From Rhodoferax sp. (GTDB taxonomy: Bacteria > Pseudomonadota > Gammaproteobacteria > Burkholderiales > Burkholderiaceae_C): 64,000 nucleotides of DNA. The number at the start of each line of letters is the position of its first letter. Position 1 is the first letter of the stretch. Under the pieces are notes generated by a model that worked only from the letters and a program-made list of their open reading frames with translations, did not search any database and had not been told where the DNA came from. The stretch lies in the NCBI RefSeq assembly GCF_028688795.1, contig NZ_JAQTXM010000005.1, positions 62,001-126,000 of the forward strand. The letters run 5' to 3'. Below, in pieces: positions 29,007 to 36,958 of the stretch. The translations under genes were made by a program, and so were the position numbers.

Positions 29007-30011
29007 ATGAAAAGACGCACATTTTTGCAGACCTCGTTGGGGCTGGGCGTGGCCGTGGCGGCGCAAGTTGGTTTGGCAACCGGACAAATCGACAGACCCA
29101 AGACCCTTGGGGCACCGGTATGGCGGACGCGCCCCGTGCTTGGGTTTGGCACCAACTTGTCTTTGCTGGTGGCGCACACCGATCAGGCGCTGGCTGAATC
29201 GGCCTTGGACACCGCCGTGGCCGACATTCGCCATGTGGAAGCGCAAATGAGCCTGTTCAACCCCCAAAGTGCGTTAAGCCAGCTCAATGCGCAGGGGTTT
29301 CTGGCCCAGCCGCACCCTGATTTTCTCAAGGTGTTACAGCTGGCTAAAGCGGTTTCAGAGAAAAGCCACGGGGCTTTTGATGTCACGGTGCAGCCGCTGT
29401 GGGCGGTTTTTTCTGAAGCACAAGCCTTGGGGCGCTTGCCCACGGCAGAGGCGGTGGCGCTGGCCCGTCAGCGCACTGGCTGGCAGCATGTTGTGCTGAG
29501 CCCAGCGCGCATTAGTTTCACCCAGCCCAACATGGCAATCACGCTGAATGGCATTGCGCAAGGTTTTGCCGCAGACCTGGTGCAAGCGCACTGGCGGCAC
29601 ATGGGCATAGAGCACGCCTTGATCAACACTGGCGAATGGGCGGCGTTGGGGAAATCGCAGATGGGGGGCGACTGGCGGCTGGGCATTGCCAACCCGCGAG
29701 ACGAACAAAAGCTGATGAAAAAAATCGCGCTACATGGCCGAAGTGTGGCGACATCGGCTGACAGCCAGACTTTTTTCAGCCCTGACTTCAAGCATCACCA
29801 CATTTTTAACCCGCACACGGGTTACTCGCCCCTTGATGTGGCTAGCGTCACGGTGGCGGCGGACAGTTGTGCGCTGGCAGATGCCCTGACCAAGGTGATG
29901 TTTGTGGCCGGTATGGACCAGGCCATGGTGTTGGCCAAGGCCTGGGCTGTGGAGGTGCTAGTGGTGGACAAAGCGGGCAAATGGCGCGCCACGCCGGGTT
30001 TTGAGGCCTGA
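29007..30011 (+). CDS. apbE: FAD:protein FMN transferase, ApbE/NosX family
   Basis: ApbE enzymes attach FMN covalently to threonine in exported flavoproteins. ATG 29007, preceded by aaagga, starts a Tat-like signal (MKRRTFLQTSLGLGVAVAAQ). The mature protein shows the ApbE pattern: MSLFNPQSALSQLN, FDVTVQPLW, ITLNGIAQGFAADLV, INTGEWAALG, and the metal-binding end with SVTVAADSCALADALTKVMFV. It follows the NosR-like gene by 49 bp, and that protein has a matching FMN site, so the pair is enzyme and substrate. Expression is probably from the sigma-54 promoter before pqqU. Confidence 0.9.
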   Translation: MKRRTFLQTSLGLGVAVAAQVGLATGQIDRPKTLGAPVWRTRPVLGFGTNLSLLVAHTDQALAESALDTAVADIRHVEAQMSLFNPQSALSQLNAQGFLAQPHPDFLKVLQLAKAVSEKSHGAFDVTVQPLWAVFSEAQALGRLPTAEAVALARQRTGWQHVVLSPARISFTQPNMAITLNGIAQGFAADLVQAHWRHMGIEHALINTGEWAALGKSQMGGDWRLGIANPRDEQKLMKKIALHGRSVATSADSQTFFSPDFKHHHIFNPHTGYSPLDVASVTVAADSCALADALTKVMFVAGMDQAMVLAKAWAVEVLVVDKAGKWRATPGFEA

Positions 30012-30026
30012 TGCACTGTCTTTAGA

Positions 30027-30091
30027 TGCTATGTAATAAATAGCTGCTTACGCAATATTTATATGGGCTACAGGCCTATTTCTTATATAAA
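30027..30091 (+). repeat. Dispersed short repeat, copy 7 (intergenic)
   Basis: aataaatagctgcttacgca then tatatgggctacaggcctat. It fills the 82-bp gap between the convergent apbE and ABC ATPase genes. Confidence 0.8.
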
Positions 30092-30093
30092 AC

Positions 30094-30858
30094 TCAATCC
30101 AGGTGCAAACCCGAAAGCAGATTGGGGTAGCGGTCAAGAATTTGCTGGTGCGTTTGGGTCACCCAGTCGCTCTCCATGTCGATGGCCGCCGCGCATGCCG
30201 CCGATCGCGTCAGCGGGTAATCCAAAATCACCCTTGACGGCCGGGCCGACAAAAACACGATGCGGTTGGCCACGCTGATGGCTTCACGCAGGTTGTGGGT
30301 GACAAACAGCACAGTGGGCGCGCTTTGTTGCCACAGCTCATGCAGTAGCCGGCGAAGCTGCGCGGCGGTGGGGGCGTCCAGTGACTGAAAAGGCTCGTCC
30401 ATCAGCAGCACATCAGGCGCCACGATGAAGGCCCGCAGCAAGGCCACACGCCGCTGCATGCCACCCGAGAGTTGCCCCGGAAATAGGTCGCCGCAGCCTT
30501 GCAACCCGACACATTGCAACCAGTCATCAAGTGGCTTGGCTTGCACCGCTGCAACTGCGTTTTTAATGACCAGCTGCAGATTTTGGTACACCGTCAGCCA
30601 GGGCAAAAGTCGACACTCTTGAAACAAAAAACCAAGCCGTACCGCCGATGGGTTGAAGGCTTGCCCGGCAAATGCCACAGACCCTGAATAATCCTTGTCC
30701 AGACCCGACACCATATTCAGCAGCGTGGATTTGCCAGCACCTGATGGGCCCACAATGGCGATGAATTCGCCCTTGCCGCATGAGAACTTGAGATTCTCAA
30801 TGGCCAGACAACCATTCTCATAAATCTTCTGATGAACATCAACCGCCAAAAAACTCAT
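30094..30858 (-). CDS. ABC transporter ATP-binding protein, NitT/TauT type
   Basis: The start at 30858 overlaps the permease stop (ATGA), giving 254 aa. It has Walker A GPSGAGKST, the Q-loop FLFQECRLLPW, the ABC signature LSGGMQRRVALLRA, Walker B VLLMDEPFQSLD and a switch histidine (VTHNLREA), all typical of nitrate/taurine/sulfonate importers. With the permease and binding protein immediately upstream it forms a complete uptake system. The substrate is unknown. It is the last gene of a minus-strand operon that probably begins at the sigma-54 promoter at 33490-33504. Confidence 0.9.
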   Translation of the reverse strand: MSFLAVDVHQKIYENGCLAIENLKFSCGKGEFIAIVGPSGAGKSTLLNMVSGLDKDYSGSVAFAGQAFNPSAVRLGFLFQECRLLPWLTVYQNLQLVIKNAVAAVQAKPLDDWLQCVGLQGCGDLFPGQLSGGMQRRVALLRAFIVAPDVLLMDEPFQSLDAPTAAQLRRLLHELWQQSAPTVLFVTHNLREAISVANRIVFLSARPSRVILDYPLTRSAACAAAIDMESDWVTQTHQQILDRYPNLLSGLHLD

Positions 30859-31628
30859 AACCGCCACCGCAACAAATGTTTCTCAAGCGGGCGCAAGGCC
30901 AGCACTTCAATGGAGAACACCACCAGCATGAACGCCAGGGTATAGGCCAGCACCCCTGAAATATCAAAGAAGTGAAAAAACCCACCAATTTGAAACCCGA
31001 CCCCGTTGCTGCAACCCAGTAACTCAACCACCAGCACAATCTTCCAGATAATGGCCAAACCATTGCGAGTAGCGCCAAAAATATAAGGCAACAACTGTGG
31101 CAACACAATTTTGGTGGCGATGTCATATTTTGACAACTGGTACACCTGAGCCACTTGGAACAAGCTTTTATCCAGTGCCCGTGCCCCTTCCCGCAGGCTC
31201 ACCGCCACCATGGGTATTTTGTTAATGGTGACGGCAATGATGGCGGCGTATTCTGTCAAGCCAAACCAGATGTAACAAATGACAATGATCACCAGGGCCG
31301 GAATATTCAAGCCGATGATTAAAAAGGTGTCAAACGCATGGTCAATGGCCTTGAACATGCCCATCAAGATACCTAAGACCGTGCCCAACACCATGGCGGC
31401 CATGAAGCTGATGCCGACACGCTTCAAGGTCATGCCCAGGTGAAACAGCAAGTCGCCCTCAGTGGCTTCCTTCCATAAGAGCTGCAGAATGGCGCTTGGC
31501 TGTGGCAGCAGTTTGCTGTCCAAGTGACCGCCAAACAGTTGCCACAAAATCAGCGCCACCACCAAAGGCAGCAGCCTGATGCCGCTGCCAGAAAGCCATG
31601 CGGGGGGGTGTTTTATGGTCTGTTGCAT
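30855..31628 (-). CDS. ABC transporter permease, NitT/TauT type
   Basis: ATG 31628 is preferred; an upstream ATG at 31649 overlaps the binding-protein gene more deeply. The 257-residue protein has about six membrane helices and the cytoplasmic EAA-like loop LPQLLPYIFGATRNGLAIIW that docks with the ATPase. The BPD-transp-1 fold is seen in MAAMVLGTVLGILMGMF. It overlaps its neighbours on both sides by a few bases, so the three genes are translationally coupled. Confidence 0.9.
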   Translation of the reverse strand: MQQTIKHPPAWLSGSGIRLLPLVVALILWQLFGGHLDSKLLPQPSAILQLLWKEATEGDLLFHLGMTLKRVGISFMAAMVLGTVLGILMGMFKAIDHAFDTFLIIGLNIPALVIIVICYIWFGLTEYAAIIAVTINKIPMVAVSLREGARALDKSLFQVAQVYQLSKYDIATKIVLPQLLPYIFGATRNGLAIIWKIVLVVELLGCSNGVGFQIGGFFHFFDISGVLAYTLAFMLVVFSIEVLALRPLEKHLLRWRL

Positions 31629-32602
31629 GTCGCTTGGTAGCCGGGCCAAAAGGTGTCTTTGGACAATTGCGTGGCTTTACCCACCAGTTTTTCGCCGCCG
31701 ATGTCGGCCAGCACCTTGTAGGTCAGGGTGATGTCGGCCATGGGGGCCGGTGCGCATTGGGGAATACCTGCCCTGAACTTGTCGCGCAGGCTGGTAAAAA
31801 TGGCGTCGTTCTCGGCCTTCATTTTGGGTTTGAGCTTGAGCCATTCGTCGTCCGAGGTCAGCATGAGCTGCTTGGCCTCGTTTGAGGCACTGAAGAATGC
31901 GTTCAAAGCGTCCTTGTTTTTTGCCGCCCAATCTTCACGAAACACCCAGCCAATCAGCGGAACGGCGCCTCTGACACCCAGGCCAGCCAAAATTTCGGGC
32001 AATTCAATGAGGCGCTGCATGCCTTTGGCTTCCAGGCGTGCGGTGTAGGCCCAAGTGTTGAGTACCGCATCAAGCTGCTGGCGCTGCATCAGTTCGTTCA
32101 ACAAAGGTGGCGCGCCAAACGTGGGCAGGGCGGTATTTGCCAAATCAGCCCCCAGGTTGCGCTGGCTGTGGGCGCGCAGCAGTAGCCAGATTTTGTCGCT
32201 GGGCCCGCCTGACACACCGATTTTTTTACCCTTCAAATCGGCCAGGGTCTTGATCGGGCTGTCTTTGTCCACCACCACCGAGCCCACGGCGTTGGAGTAG
32301 GTGACAAAGCTGAACAAGTTGGCGTCGGCACGTTGCCTTGACACCCAGAGCCAGTCCGACACGATCACGTCCACCGAGCCGCCTTGCAGCGCAATGGTGG
32401 AGGCATCACCCGAGGCGAGCGGCACCACCACCAGGTCAACGCCACGTTTTTTGGCCAGCTCATGGCGGAGCATGACGTCAAGCTCCCAGTTGACCGTGCC
32501 AAAACCCAACACACCCACGCGAATTTGTGTGGCTGTTGCGGCAAAGGCCGCGCTGGAAAAGGCAAGGAATACAAAAATAATATGTGTCAGTATTTTCAAC
32601 AT
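31613..32602 (-). CDS. ABC transporter substrate-binding protein, NitT/TauT type
   Basis: ATG 32602 gives 329 residues with a signal peptide (MLKILTHIIFVFLAFSSAAF). The mature fold is that of NMT1/SsuA-like receptors: IRVGVLGFGTVNWELDVM, ALQGGSVDVIVSDWLW, and LADLKGKKIGVSGGPSDKIW. There is no haem or metal motif. It follows the PedB-like ATPase gene by 52 bp on the same strand, so it probably belongs to the same sigma-54 operon. The ligand cannot be read from sequence; candidates are an aromatic/sulfonated compound or a small metal-binding organic molecule. Confidence 0.85.
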   Translation of the reverse strand: MLKILTHIIFVFLAFSSAAFAATATQIRVGVLGFGTVNWELDVMLRHELAKKRGVDLVVVPLASGDASTIALQGGSVDVIVSDWLWVSRQRADANLFSFVTYSNAVGSVVVDKDSPIKTLADLKGKKIGVSGGPSDKIWLLLRAHSQRNLGADLANTALPTFGAPPLLNELMQRQQLDAVLNTWAYTARLEAKGMQRLIELPEILAGLGVRGAVPLIGWVFREDWAAKNKDALNAFFSASNEAKQLMLTSDDEWLKLKPKMKAENDAIFTSLRDKFRAGIPQCAPAPMADITLTYKVLADIGGEKLVGKATQLSKDTFWPGYQATCNRP

Positions 32603-32654
32603 GTGCTTGTCTATTATTTGAAACGAGATTATTTGATTAAGGTGGTGCGTTGAT

Positions 32655-33371
32655 TCAGGTATTCGATTCGTCAGTTTTGACCAGGCCTTTGAACTGCGCC
32701 AGGTAATCGGCAGGTGTCCCATCAAAACGAATCAAGCCTTGCTCTAAAAACAATACCCGGTCGGTGACCTTGATTTCTTCAATCAAATGTGTTGCCCACA
32801 ACACGCCCACCTGCTGTTGCGTGGCCAGTTGTCGCACGGCGGCCAGCATGATGGCGCGTGACTCGGGGTCAAGGCCCACGGTGGCCTCGTCCATCAGCAA
32901 CACGCGCGGCTGGTGCAGCAGGGCGCGTACCAATTCGACTTTGCGACGGGTGCCGCCCGACAAGCTGCGCACCACGTCCTTGGCTTGACCTTGTAAACCC
33001 ATGGCCGCCAGCCCTTCGGCGATGCGCTGCCTGGCCACATGCCGGGGCAGGCCATGCAGGTCGGTGTGAAACAGCAAATTGGCGTTGACCGACAAATCCA
33101 GGTCAAGCGCGCTTTGCTGAAACACCACCCCAATACCGGCCAAGGCCTGGCTGGGATGGGCGTTGAGGTCCTGGCCAAAAATCTGGATGCTGCCTCGGTC
33201 GGGGCTGAACAAGCCGGTGAGCAATTGCAGCAGCGTGGACTTGCCCGCGCCGTTGGGGCCAAGCAAGGCCACCATTTCACCAGCCTGGATGGCAAAGCTC
33301 ACGCCTTTGAGTGCTGGCTTGGCACCATAGGACTTGGCCAGGTTTTGAACGATCAACATGGAAGGTGGCAT
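32655..33371 (-). CDS. ABC transporter ATP-binding protein of the quinoprotein-associated system (PedB/Lut-like)
   Basis: The 238-residue ABC-2-type ATPase has Walker A GPNGAGKSTLL, the Q-loop GVVFQQSALDLDLSV, the signature LSGGTRRKVELVRALL, Walker B VLLMDEATVGLD and H-loop WATHLIEE. This branch accompanies PQQ-dependent alcohol dehydrogenases (PedB of Pseudomonas putida, Lut cluster of Methylobacterium), where the transporter is needed for lanthanide-dependent growth. It diverges from the beta-propeller, binding-protein and permease genes that supply its partners. Two ATGs (33371 and 33359) are possible. Confidence 0.88.
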   Translation of the reverse strand: MPPSMLIVQNLAKSYGAKPALKGVSFAIQAGEMVALLGPNGAGKSTLLQLLTGLFSPDRGSIQIFGQDLNAHPSQALAGIGVVFQQSALDLDLSVNANLLFHTDLHGLPRHVARQRIAEGLAAMGLQGQAKDVVRSLSGGTRRKVELVRALLHQPRVLLMDEATVGLDPESRAIMLAAVRQLATQQQVGVLWATHLIEEIKVTDRVLFLEQGLIRFDGTPADYLAQFKGLVKTDESNT

Positions 33372-33489
33372 GGGTGAATCTGGTTTGGCTCAGCGCGCAA
33401 GTTGGGCAATGACAAGGGTGGAAGGGGTTGGCCGACTGGCAGTTTATGAGACACTTTAAAGGCATCAGGCCTGAAAGTTGTCATTGAAT

Positions 33490-33504
33490 GCAAATTGCGT
33501 GCCT
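33490..33504 (-). promoter_or_regulatory. Sigma-54 promoter of the minus-strand ABC operon
   Basis: On the minus strand AGGCACGCAATTTGC has exact GG-N10-GC spacing and matches TGGCACG-N4-TTGC except for the first base. Start near 33479, leaving a leader of about 108 bases before the PedB-like ATPase gene. Confidence 0.8.
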
Positions 33505-33549
33505 CTGTAGCGATGTCAACGCACCGACCCACCGCAGTGGCTTTTCATT

Positions 33550-33564
33550 TGGCTTGATTTTTGC
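33550..33564 (+). promoter_or_regulatory. Sigma-54 promoter of the beta-propeller/PedA/PedC operon
   Basis: TGGCTTGATTTTTGC, with GG at 33551-33552 and GC at 33563-33564 and a T-rich spacer, lies about 50 bases before the ATG at 33627. It is back-to-back with the minus-strand promoter 46 bp away, so one activator bound between or beside them could serve both. Confidence 0.8.
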
Positions 33565-33626
33565 TCACCTATTTAAGCAATTCCTTGCACGTGATTCAAA
33601 ACGCAACATTCATACAAAGAGACAAC

Positions 33627-34655
33627 ATGTTTAACACCCTGAACACTTTCAAGCAACCAGCGCCTTTGGCGGCGCCCCACGTGCTTCGCAAAACTTTGGC
33701 TGTTTTGGCCCTGACAGCAGCTGCCAGTTGCGCCATGGCTCAGGCCGGCCCCGCCAACCGGCTGTATGTGTCAAGCGAGAAAGACAACAAGGTTTACGTG
33801 TTTGACACCCAGGGCCAGCGCCTGTCAGCCATTGACGTGTGCCAGCGCCCCCGCCAGTTGACGTTCAACAAAGACCACAGCGTGATTTATGTGTGTTGTG
33901 GCGACAGCAATGAGCTGGGCCTGATTGATGCAGCCAGCGGCAAGATGACGGCTACGGTGCCGCTGGGTGAAAGCCCTGAGCTGTTTGACTTCAGTGCCGA
34001 TGGCAAAACGGTTTTTGTCACCATTGAAGACGACAGCGTCATGGGCGCTTACGACCTGGCATCCAAAAAGAAGCTGTTTGAGGTCAAGGTGGGTGGCGAA
34101 CCCGAAGGCATTTTGGTCATGCCCGATGGCAAACACGCCTATGTGACGTCCGAGGAGGCCAACGTGGTTCACTACATTGACCTGACCACCAAAAAAATTG
34201 TCAAAAACATCCGCGCCGGAACCCGGCCACGCCGGTTTGTGCTGGCCGCAGATGGTAAAGAGCTGTGGGTCAGCAACGAACTCAGTGCCAGTCTCAGCAT
34301 CATCAGCACCGTAGACCAAACCGTCAAACACACCCTCAAGTTCAAGATCAAAGGCATGCGCGCCAACGACATCACGCCAGTGGGCATGACATTGAGCGCT
34401 GACGGCAAGTCGGTGTGGGTCGGCTTGGGCAAGGCCAACCATGTGGCTGAAGTTGATCTGGCCACGCGAGAGGTGCGTAAAACCGTGTTGGTGGGCAAAC
34501 GCGCCTGGGGCCTGACCCTGCACCCCGACGGCAAAACTTTGTATGTGGCCAATGGCATGTCAGACGACATGACGCTGGTGGATGCAGTGGCCGGCAAGGC
34601 CATTCGCACGGTGGCCGTGGGCCGTGTACCGCACAGCGTGCTGGTGCAACCCTGA
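33627..34655 (+). CDS. PQQ-catabolism-associated beta-propeller (YVTN) protein
   Basis: This is a periplasmic 342-residue protein; ATG 33627 follows aaagaga and gives a signal peptide ending MAQA. The mature part is a seven-bladed YVTN propeller with repeated units such as NRLYVSSEKDNKVYVFDT, HVIYVCCGDSNELGLI-like and KTLYVANGMSDDMTLVD. The family (PQQ-dependent catabolism-associated beta-propeller, TIGR03866 as I recall) travels with quinoprotein dehydrogenases and the Ped/Lut ABC system. Its stop overlaps the next start by one base. Confidence 0.9.
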   Translation: MFNTLNTFKQPAPLAAPHVLRKTLAVLALTAAASCAMAQAGPANRLYVSSEKDNKVYVFDTQGQRLSAIDVCQRPRQLTFNKDHSVIYVCCGDSNELGLIDAASGKMTATVPLGESPELFDFSADGKTVFVTIEDDSVMGAYDLASKKKLFEVKVGGEPEGILVMPDGKHAYVTSEEANVVHYIDLTTKKIVKNIRAGTRPRRFVLAADGKELWVSNELSASLSIISTVDQTVKHTLKFKIKGMRANDITPVGMTLSADGKSVWVGLGKANHVAEVDLATREVRKTVLVGKRAWGLTLHPDGKTLYVANGMSDDMTLVDAVAGKAIRTVAVGRVPHSVLVQP

Positions 34656-35896
34656 TGCGTGGCGCAGCACGTCTGGCCACCGTTAGCCCTTGCCTTTCTG
34701 CGCTCAAAGGCGCCATAGGGGCTGGCCTGGTTTGCAGCCTGGCGCTTGCCTGTGGCTTGGCTAGTGCTGCACCTTTGCAAAACGTGACCGTGGCGGTGCT
34801 GTCGCTGGCCAGTGACGCGCGCTACACCCCCAAGCAACTTGAGCGTGCCTACCCCGATCACCCAGGCGGGCGGGTGGGGGATGCCGCGCGCATGGCCGTT
34901 GATGACGCTGCGCTGGAGCTGCAGGAGCTTGGCCTGGCTTTTAAGCTCAAAGACGTGCCCTTGGCTGACGCACAGGCCCTGCCCAAGGTGCTGGCTGAGC
35001 TCAAAGCCGCCCGTGTGCAGCATATCGTGGCCGATTTGCCGCCAGAGCTGTTGACTGCGCTGGTGAAGTCTGCCCCGGCGGCTTTGGGCGGCGCCATGAT
35101 TTTGAACGTCAGCGCAGACAGCGATGCCTTGCGCAACGAGGCGTGCTCAGTGGCTTTGCTGCACACCTACCCGAGCCGGCAGATGTACACCGATGCGCTG
35201 GCCCAGTACCTGGCGGCCCGCAACTGGCGCAAGTTGCTGCTGCTGCAAGGACCGATCCTGGAAGACCAGTTGCAGGGGGCGGCGATGGTGCTGTCGGCCA
35301 AGCGTTATGGCCTCAAAATTTTGCAAACCAAACCGTTCAAACTCTCGGGTGATCCGCGTGAACGTGACTTGTTCAACACCCGATTGCTGACCAACGAGCG
35401 TGACCACGAGGTCGTGGCGGTGATGGACAGCCAGGGTGAATTTGCCCGGACTTTGCCTTATGCGACCCAATGGCCGCGCCCAGTGATGGGCAGCAATGGG
35501 CTGATGGCGATGGCCTGGCATCCGCAATGGGATCGCAATGGTGGACCGCAAATATCAAGACGTTTTCAAAAACTGGCCAAGCGCTCAATGCAAAGCCAGG
35601 ACTGGGCGGCCTGGATAGCGGTCAAGGCCATTGCGGCAGTGGTGGCGGCAGACCCCAAAGCGGACGTGGCCAAACAGCTCAAACAACTGCGCGCGGGTGA
35701 TGTGGTGGTGGACGGCAACAAAGGGCCGGGCTTGACGTTTCGTGCCTGGGATGGGCAACTGCGCCAGCCCATCATGCTGGGCCATGGTGATGGCGTGGTG
35801 GGCATCGCCCCGCTCGATGGCATCCTGCACCCCACCGAGGTGATGGACACGCTGGGTACGGACCAGAAGGAATCCAAGTGTCAACAACGTTCATAG
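34655..35896 (+). CDS. PQQ-dehydrogenase-associated ABC substrate-binding protein (PedA1/LutA-like)
   Basis: The 413-residue periplasmic-binding-like protein begins with a signal segment (GLVCSLALACGLASA) and continues with a type-1 periplasmic fold: VAVLSLASDARYTPKQLERA, HIVADLPPELLTAL, and RNWRKLLLLQGPIL. This matches the family annotated as ABC transporter substrate-binding protein of the PQQ-dependent alcohol dehydrogenase system (TIGR03863), which includes LutA/PedA proteins tied to lanthanide uptake. It overlaps both neighbours in the operon. Confidence 0.87.
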   Translation: MRGAARLATVSPCLSALKGAIGAGLVCSLALACGLASAAPLQNVTVAVLSLASDARYTPKQLERAYPDHPGGRVGDAARMAVDDAALELQELGLAFKLKDVPLADAQALPKVLAELKAARVQHIVADLPPELLTALVKSAPAALGGAMILNVSADSDALRNEACSVALLHTYPSRQMYTDALAQYLAARNWRKLLLLQGPILEDQLQGAAMVLSAKRYGLKILQTKPFKLSGDPRERDLFNTRLLTNERDHEVVAVMDSQGEFARTLPYATQWPRPVMGSNGLMAMAWHPQWDRNGGPQISRRFQKLAKRSMQSQDWAAWIAVKAIAAVVAADPKADVAKQLKQLRAGDVVVDGNKGPGLTFRAWDGQLRQPIMLGHGDGVVGIAPLDGILHPTEVMDTLGTDQKESKCQQRS

Positions 35897-36708
35897 CACC
35901 TTCTTTCTTCATGCACCTGCTGCGCGCGATGCGGGCCGTGGTAGGGCGCGAGATCAACAAGTTTTTGCGTCAGCCGTCGCGCCTGGCCTCAGCGCTGGTG
36001 CGGCCTTTGCTGTGGTTTGTGGTGTTTTCTGCGGGCTTTCACAATGTTTTTGGTGTCTCAATCGTGCCGCCGTATGAAACTTATGTGGAATATTCGGTTT
36101 ACATGGTGCCCGGCTTGCTCAGCATGGTGGCTTTGTTCAATGGCATGCAAAGTTCGCTCTCCATGGTTTATGACCGTGAGATGGGCGTCATGCGGCTGCT
36201 GCTGACGGCACCGTTGCCACGCGGTTGGTTGCTGGCCTTCAAGCTGATGGGCGGCACCAGTTTGTCTTTGTTGCAAATGCTGGTATTTTTGTTGATCTCG
36301 CTGGCATTTGGCGTCGAATTCAGTTGGGCCCATTTCCCCCTGATGTTGCTGGCCATGGTGTGCGGGGCCACGTTGCTGGCGGCTTTGGGCCTGATGCTGT
36401 CGGTGTACATCAAGCAACTGGAAAACTTTGCCGGCACCATGAATTTTGTAATTTTTCCAATGTTTTTCATCAGCCCTGCGCTGTACCCGTTGTGGAAGTT
36501 GGACGAGTCGGGTGCCTGGTGGTTATTGATTCTGGCGCAGTGGAACCCGTTCACGCACGTGGTTGAAACGATTCGCTTTGCCATGTATGGCCAGGCCAAC
36601 CTGCTGTCCTGGTCAGTGGTGGTGGTGGGTGCCGTGGTCTTCTTTTGTTTGGCCTGGTGGGGCTACGATCCGCAACGAGGCTGGATCAAGCAACGCGGGG
36701 CGGCGTGA
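35878..36708 (+). CDS. ABC-2 type permease (PedC/Lut-like)
   Basis: A GTG at 35878 with gaaggaa 6-12 bases upstream is the best start, overlapping the preceding gene by 19 bp. The 276-residue protein has six predicted helices of the ABC-2 permease fold, e.g. PLLWFVVFSAGFHNVFG, MVPGLLSMVALFNGMQ and MNFVIFPMFFISPALYPLW. It is the membrane partner of the divergent PedB-like ATPase. PedA1A2BC in Pseudomonas putida improves growth with La3+, which suggests lanthanide handling; direction of transport is not certain from sequence. Confidence 0.88.
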   Translation: MSTTFIAPSFFMHLLRAMRAVVGREINKFLRQPSRLASALVRPLLWFVVFSAGFHNVFGVSIVPPYETYVEYSVYMVPGLLSMVALFNGMQSSLSMVYDREMGVMRLLLTAPLPRGWLLAFKLMGGTSLSLLQMLVFLLISLAFGVEFSWAHFPLMLLAMVCGATLLAALGLMLSVYIKQLENFAGTMNFVIFPMFFISPALYPLWKLDESGAWWLLILAQWNPFTHVVETIRFAMYGQANLLSWSVVVVGAVVFFCLAWWGYDPQRGWIKQRGAA

Positions 36709-36841
36709 GGTGTGACATTTGGCTGCGCTGGAGTGATTCAATTTTGAACACTGTCACATCGTGAGCCGCTTATCCATGAACACTTGATGGCATAAGTGGC
36801 CCGCGACAGGGGGAGCTACTGCGCAAACTGCCCAATTTTAT

Positions 36842-36856
36842 TGGCACAGAAGTTGC
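36842..36856 (+). promoter_or_regulatory. Sigma-54 promoter of the PQQ alcohol dehydrogenase gene
   Basis: TGGCACAGAAGTTGC is a near-consensus -24/-12 element (GG 36843-36844, GC 36855-36856). The start would be near 36868, leaving a ~90-base leader with an aggag site before the GTG. Upstream, TGTGACA (36711-36717) and TGTCACA (36752-36758) form an inverted pair that could be part of an activator site. Confidence 0.85.
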
Positions 36857-36958
36857 GCATGGGGTTGGCGGATACCAAGATTGACTTGGTCCACAGTTAC
36901 CCGGGCATGCTGCTCCGGATCAGTAATTATTCTTACCCCATCAGCAGGAGACAACGAA

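Noticed and set aside
26816..30011. NosR and ApbE/NosX genes as evidence of denitrification
   Set aside because: No nosZ, nosD, nosF, nosY or nosL is nearby and the neighbours are quinoprotein genes, so an N2O-reduction role is not supported here.
34655..35896. The PedA/LutA-like protein as an ordinary branched-chain amino-acid receptor
   Set aside because: The type-1 fold is shared, but the operon with a beta-propeller protein, an ABC-2 permease and a PQQ dehydrogenase is characteristic of the quinoprotein-associated family.
36709..36958. A riboswitch before the PQQ dehydrogenase gene
   Set aside because: The leader has no conserved stem-rich structure that I recognise; the sigma-54 promoter and ribosome binding site account for the visible signals.
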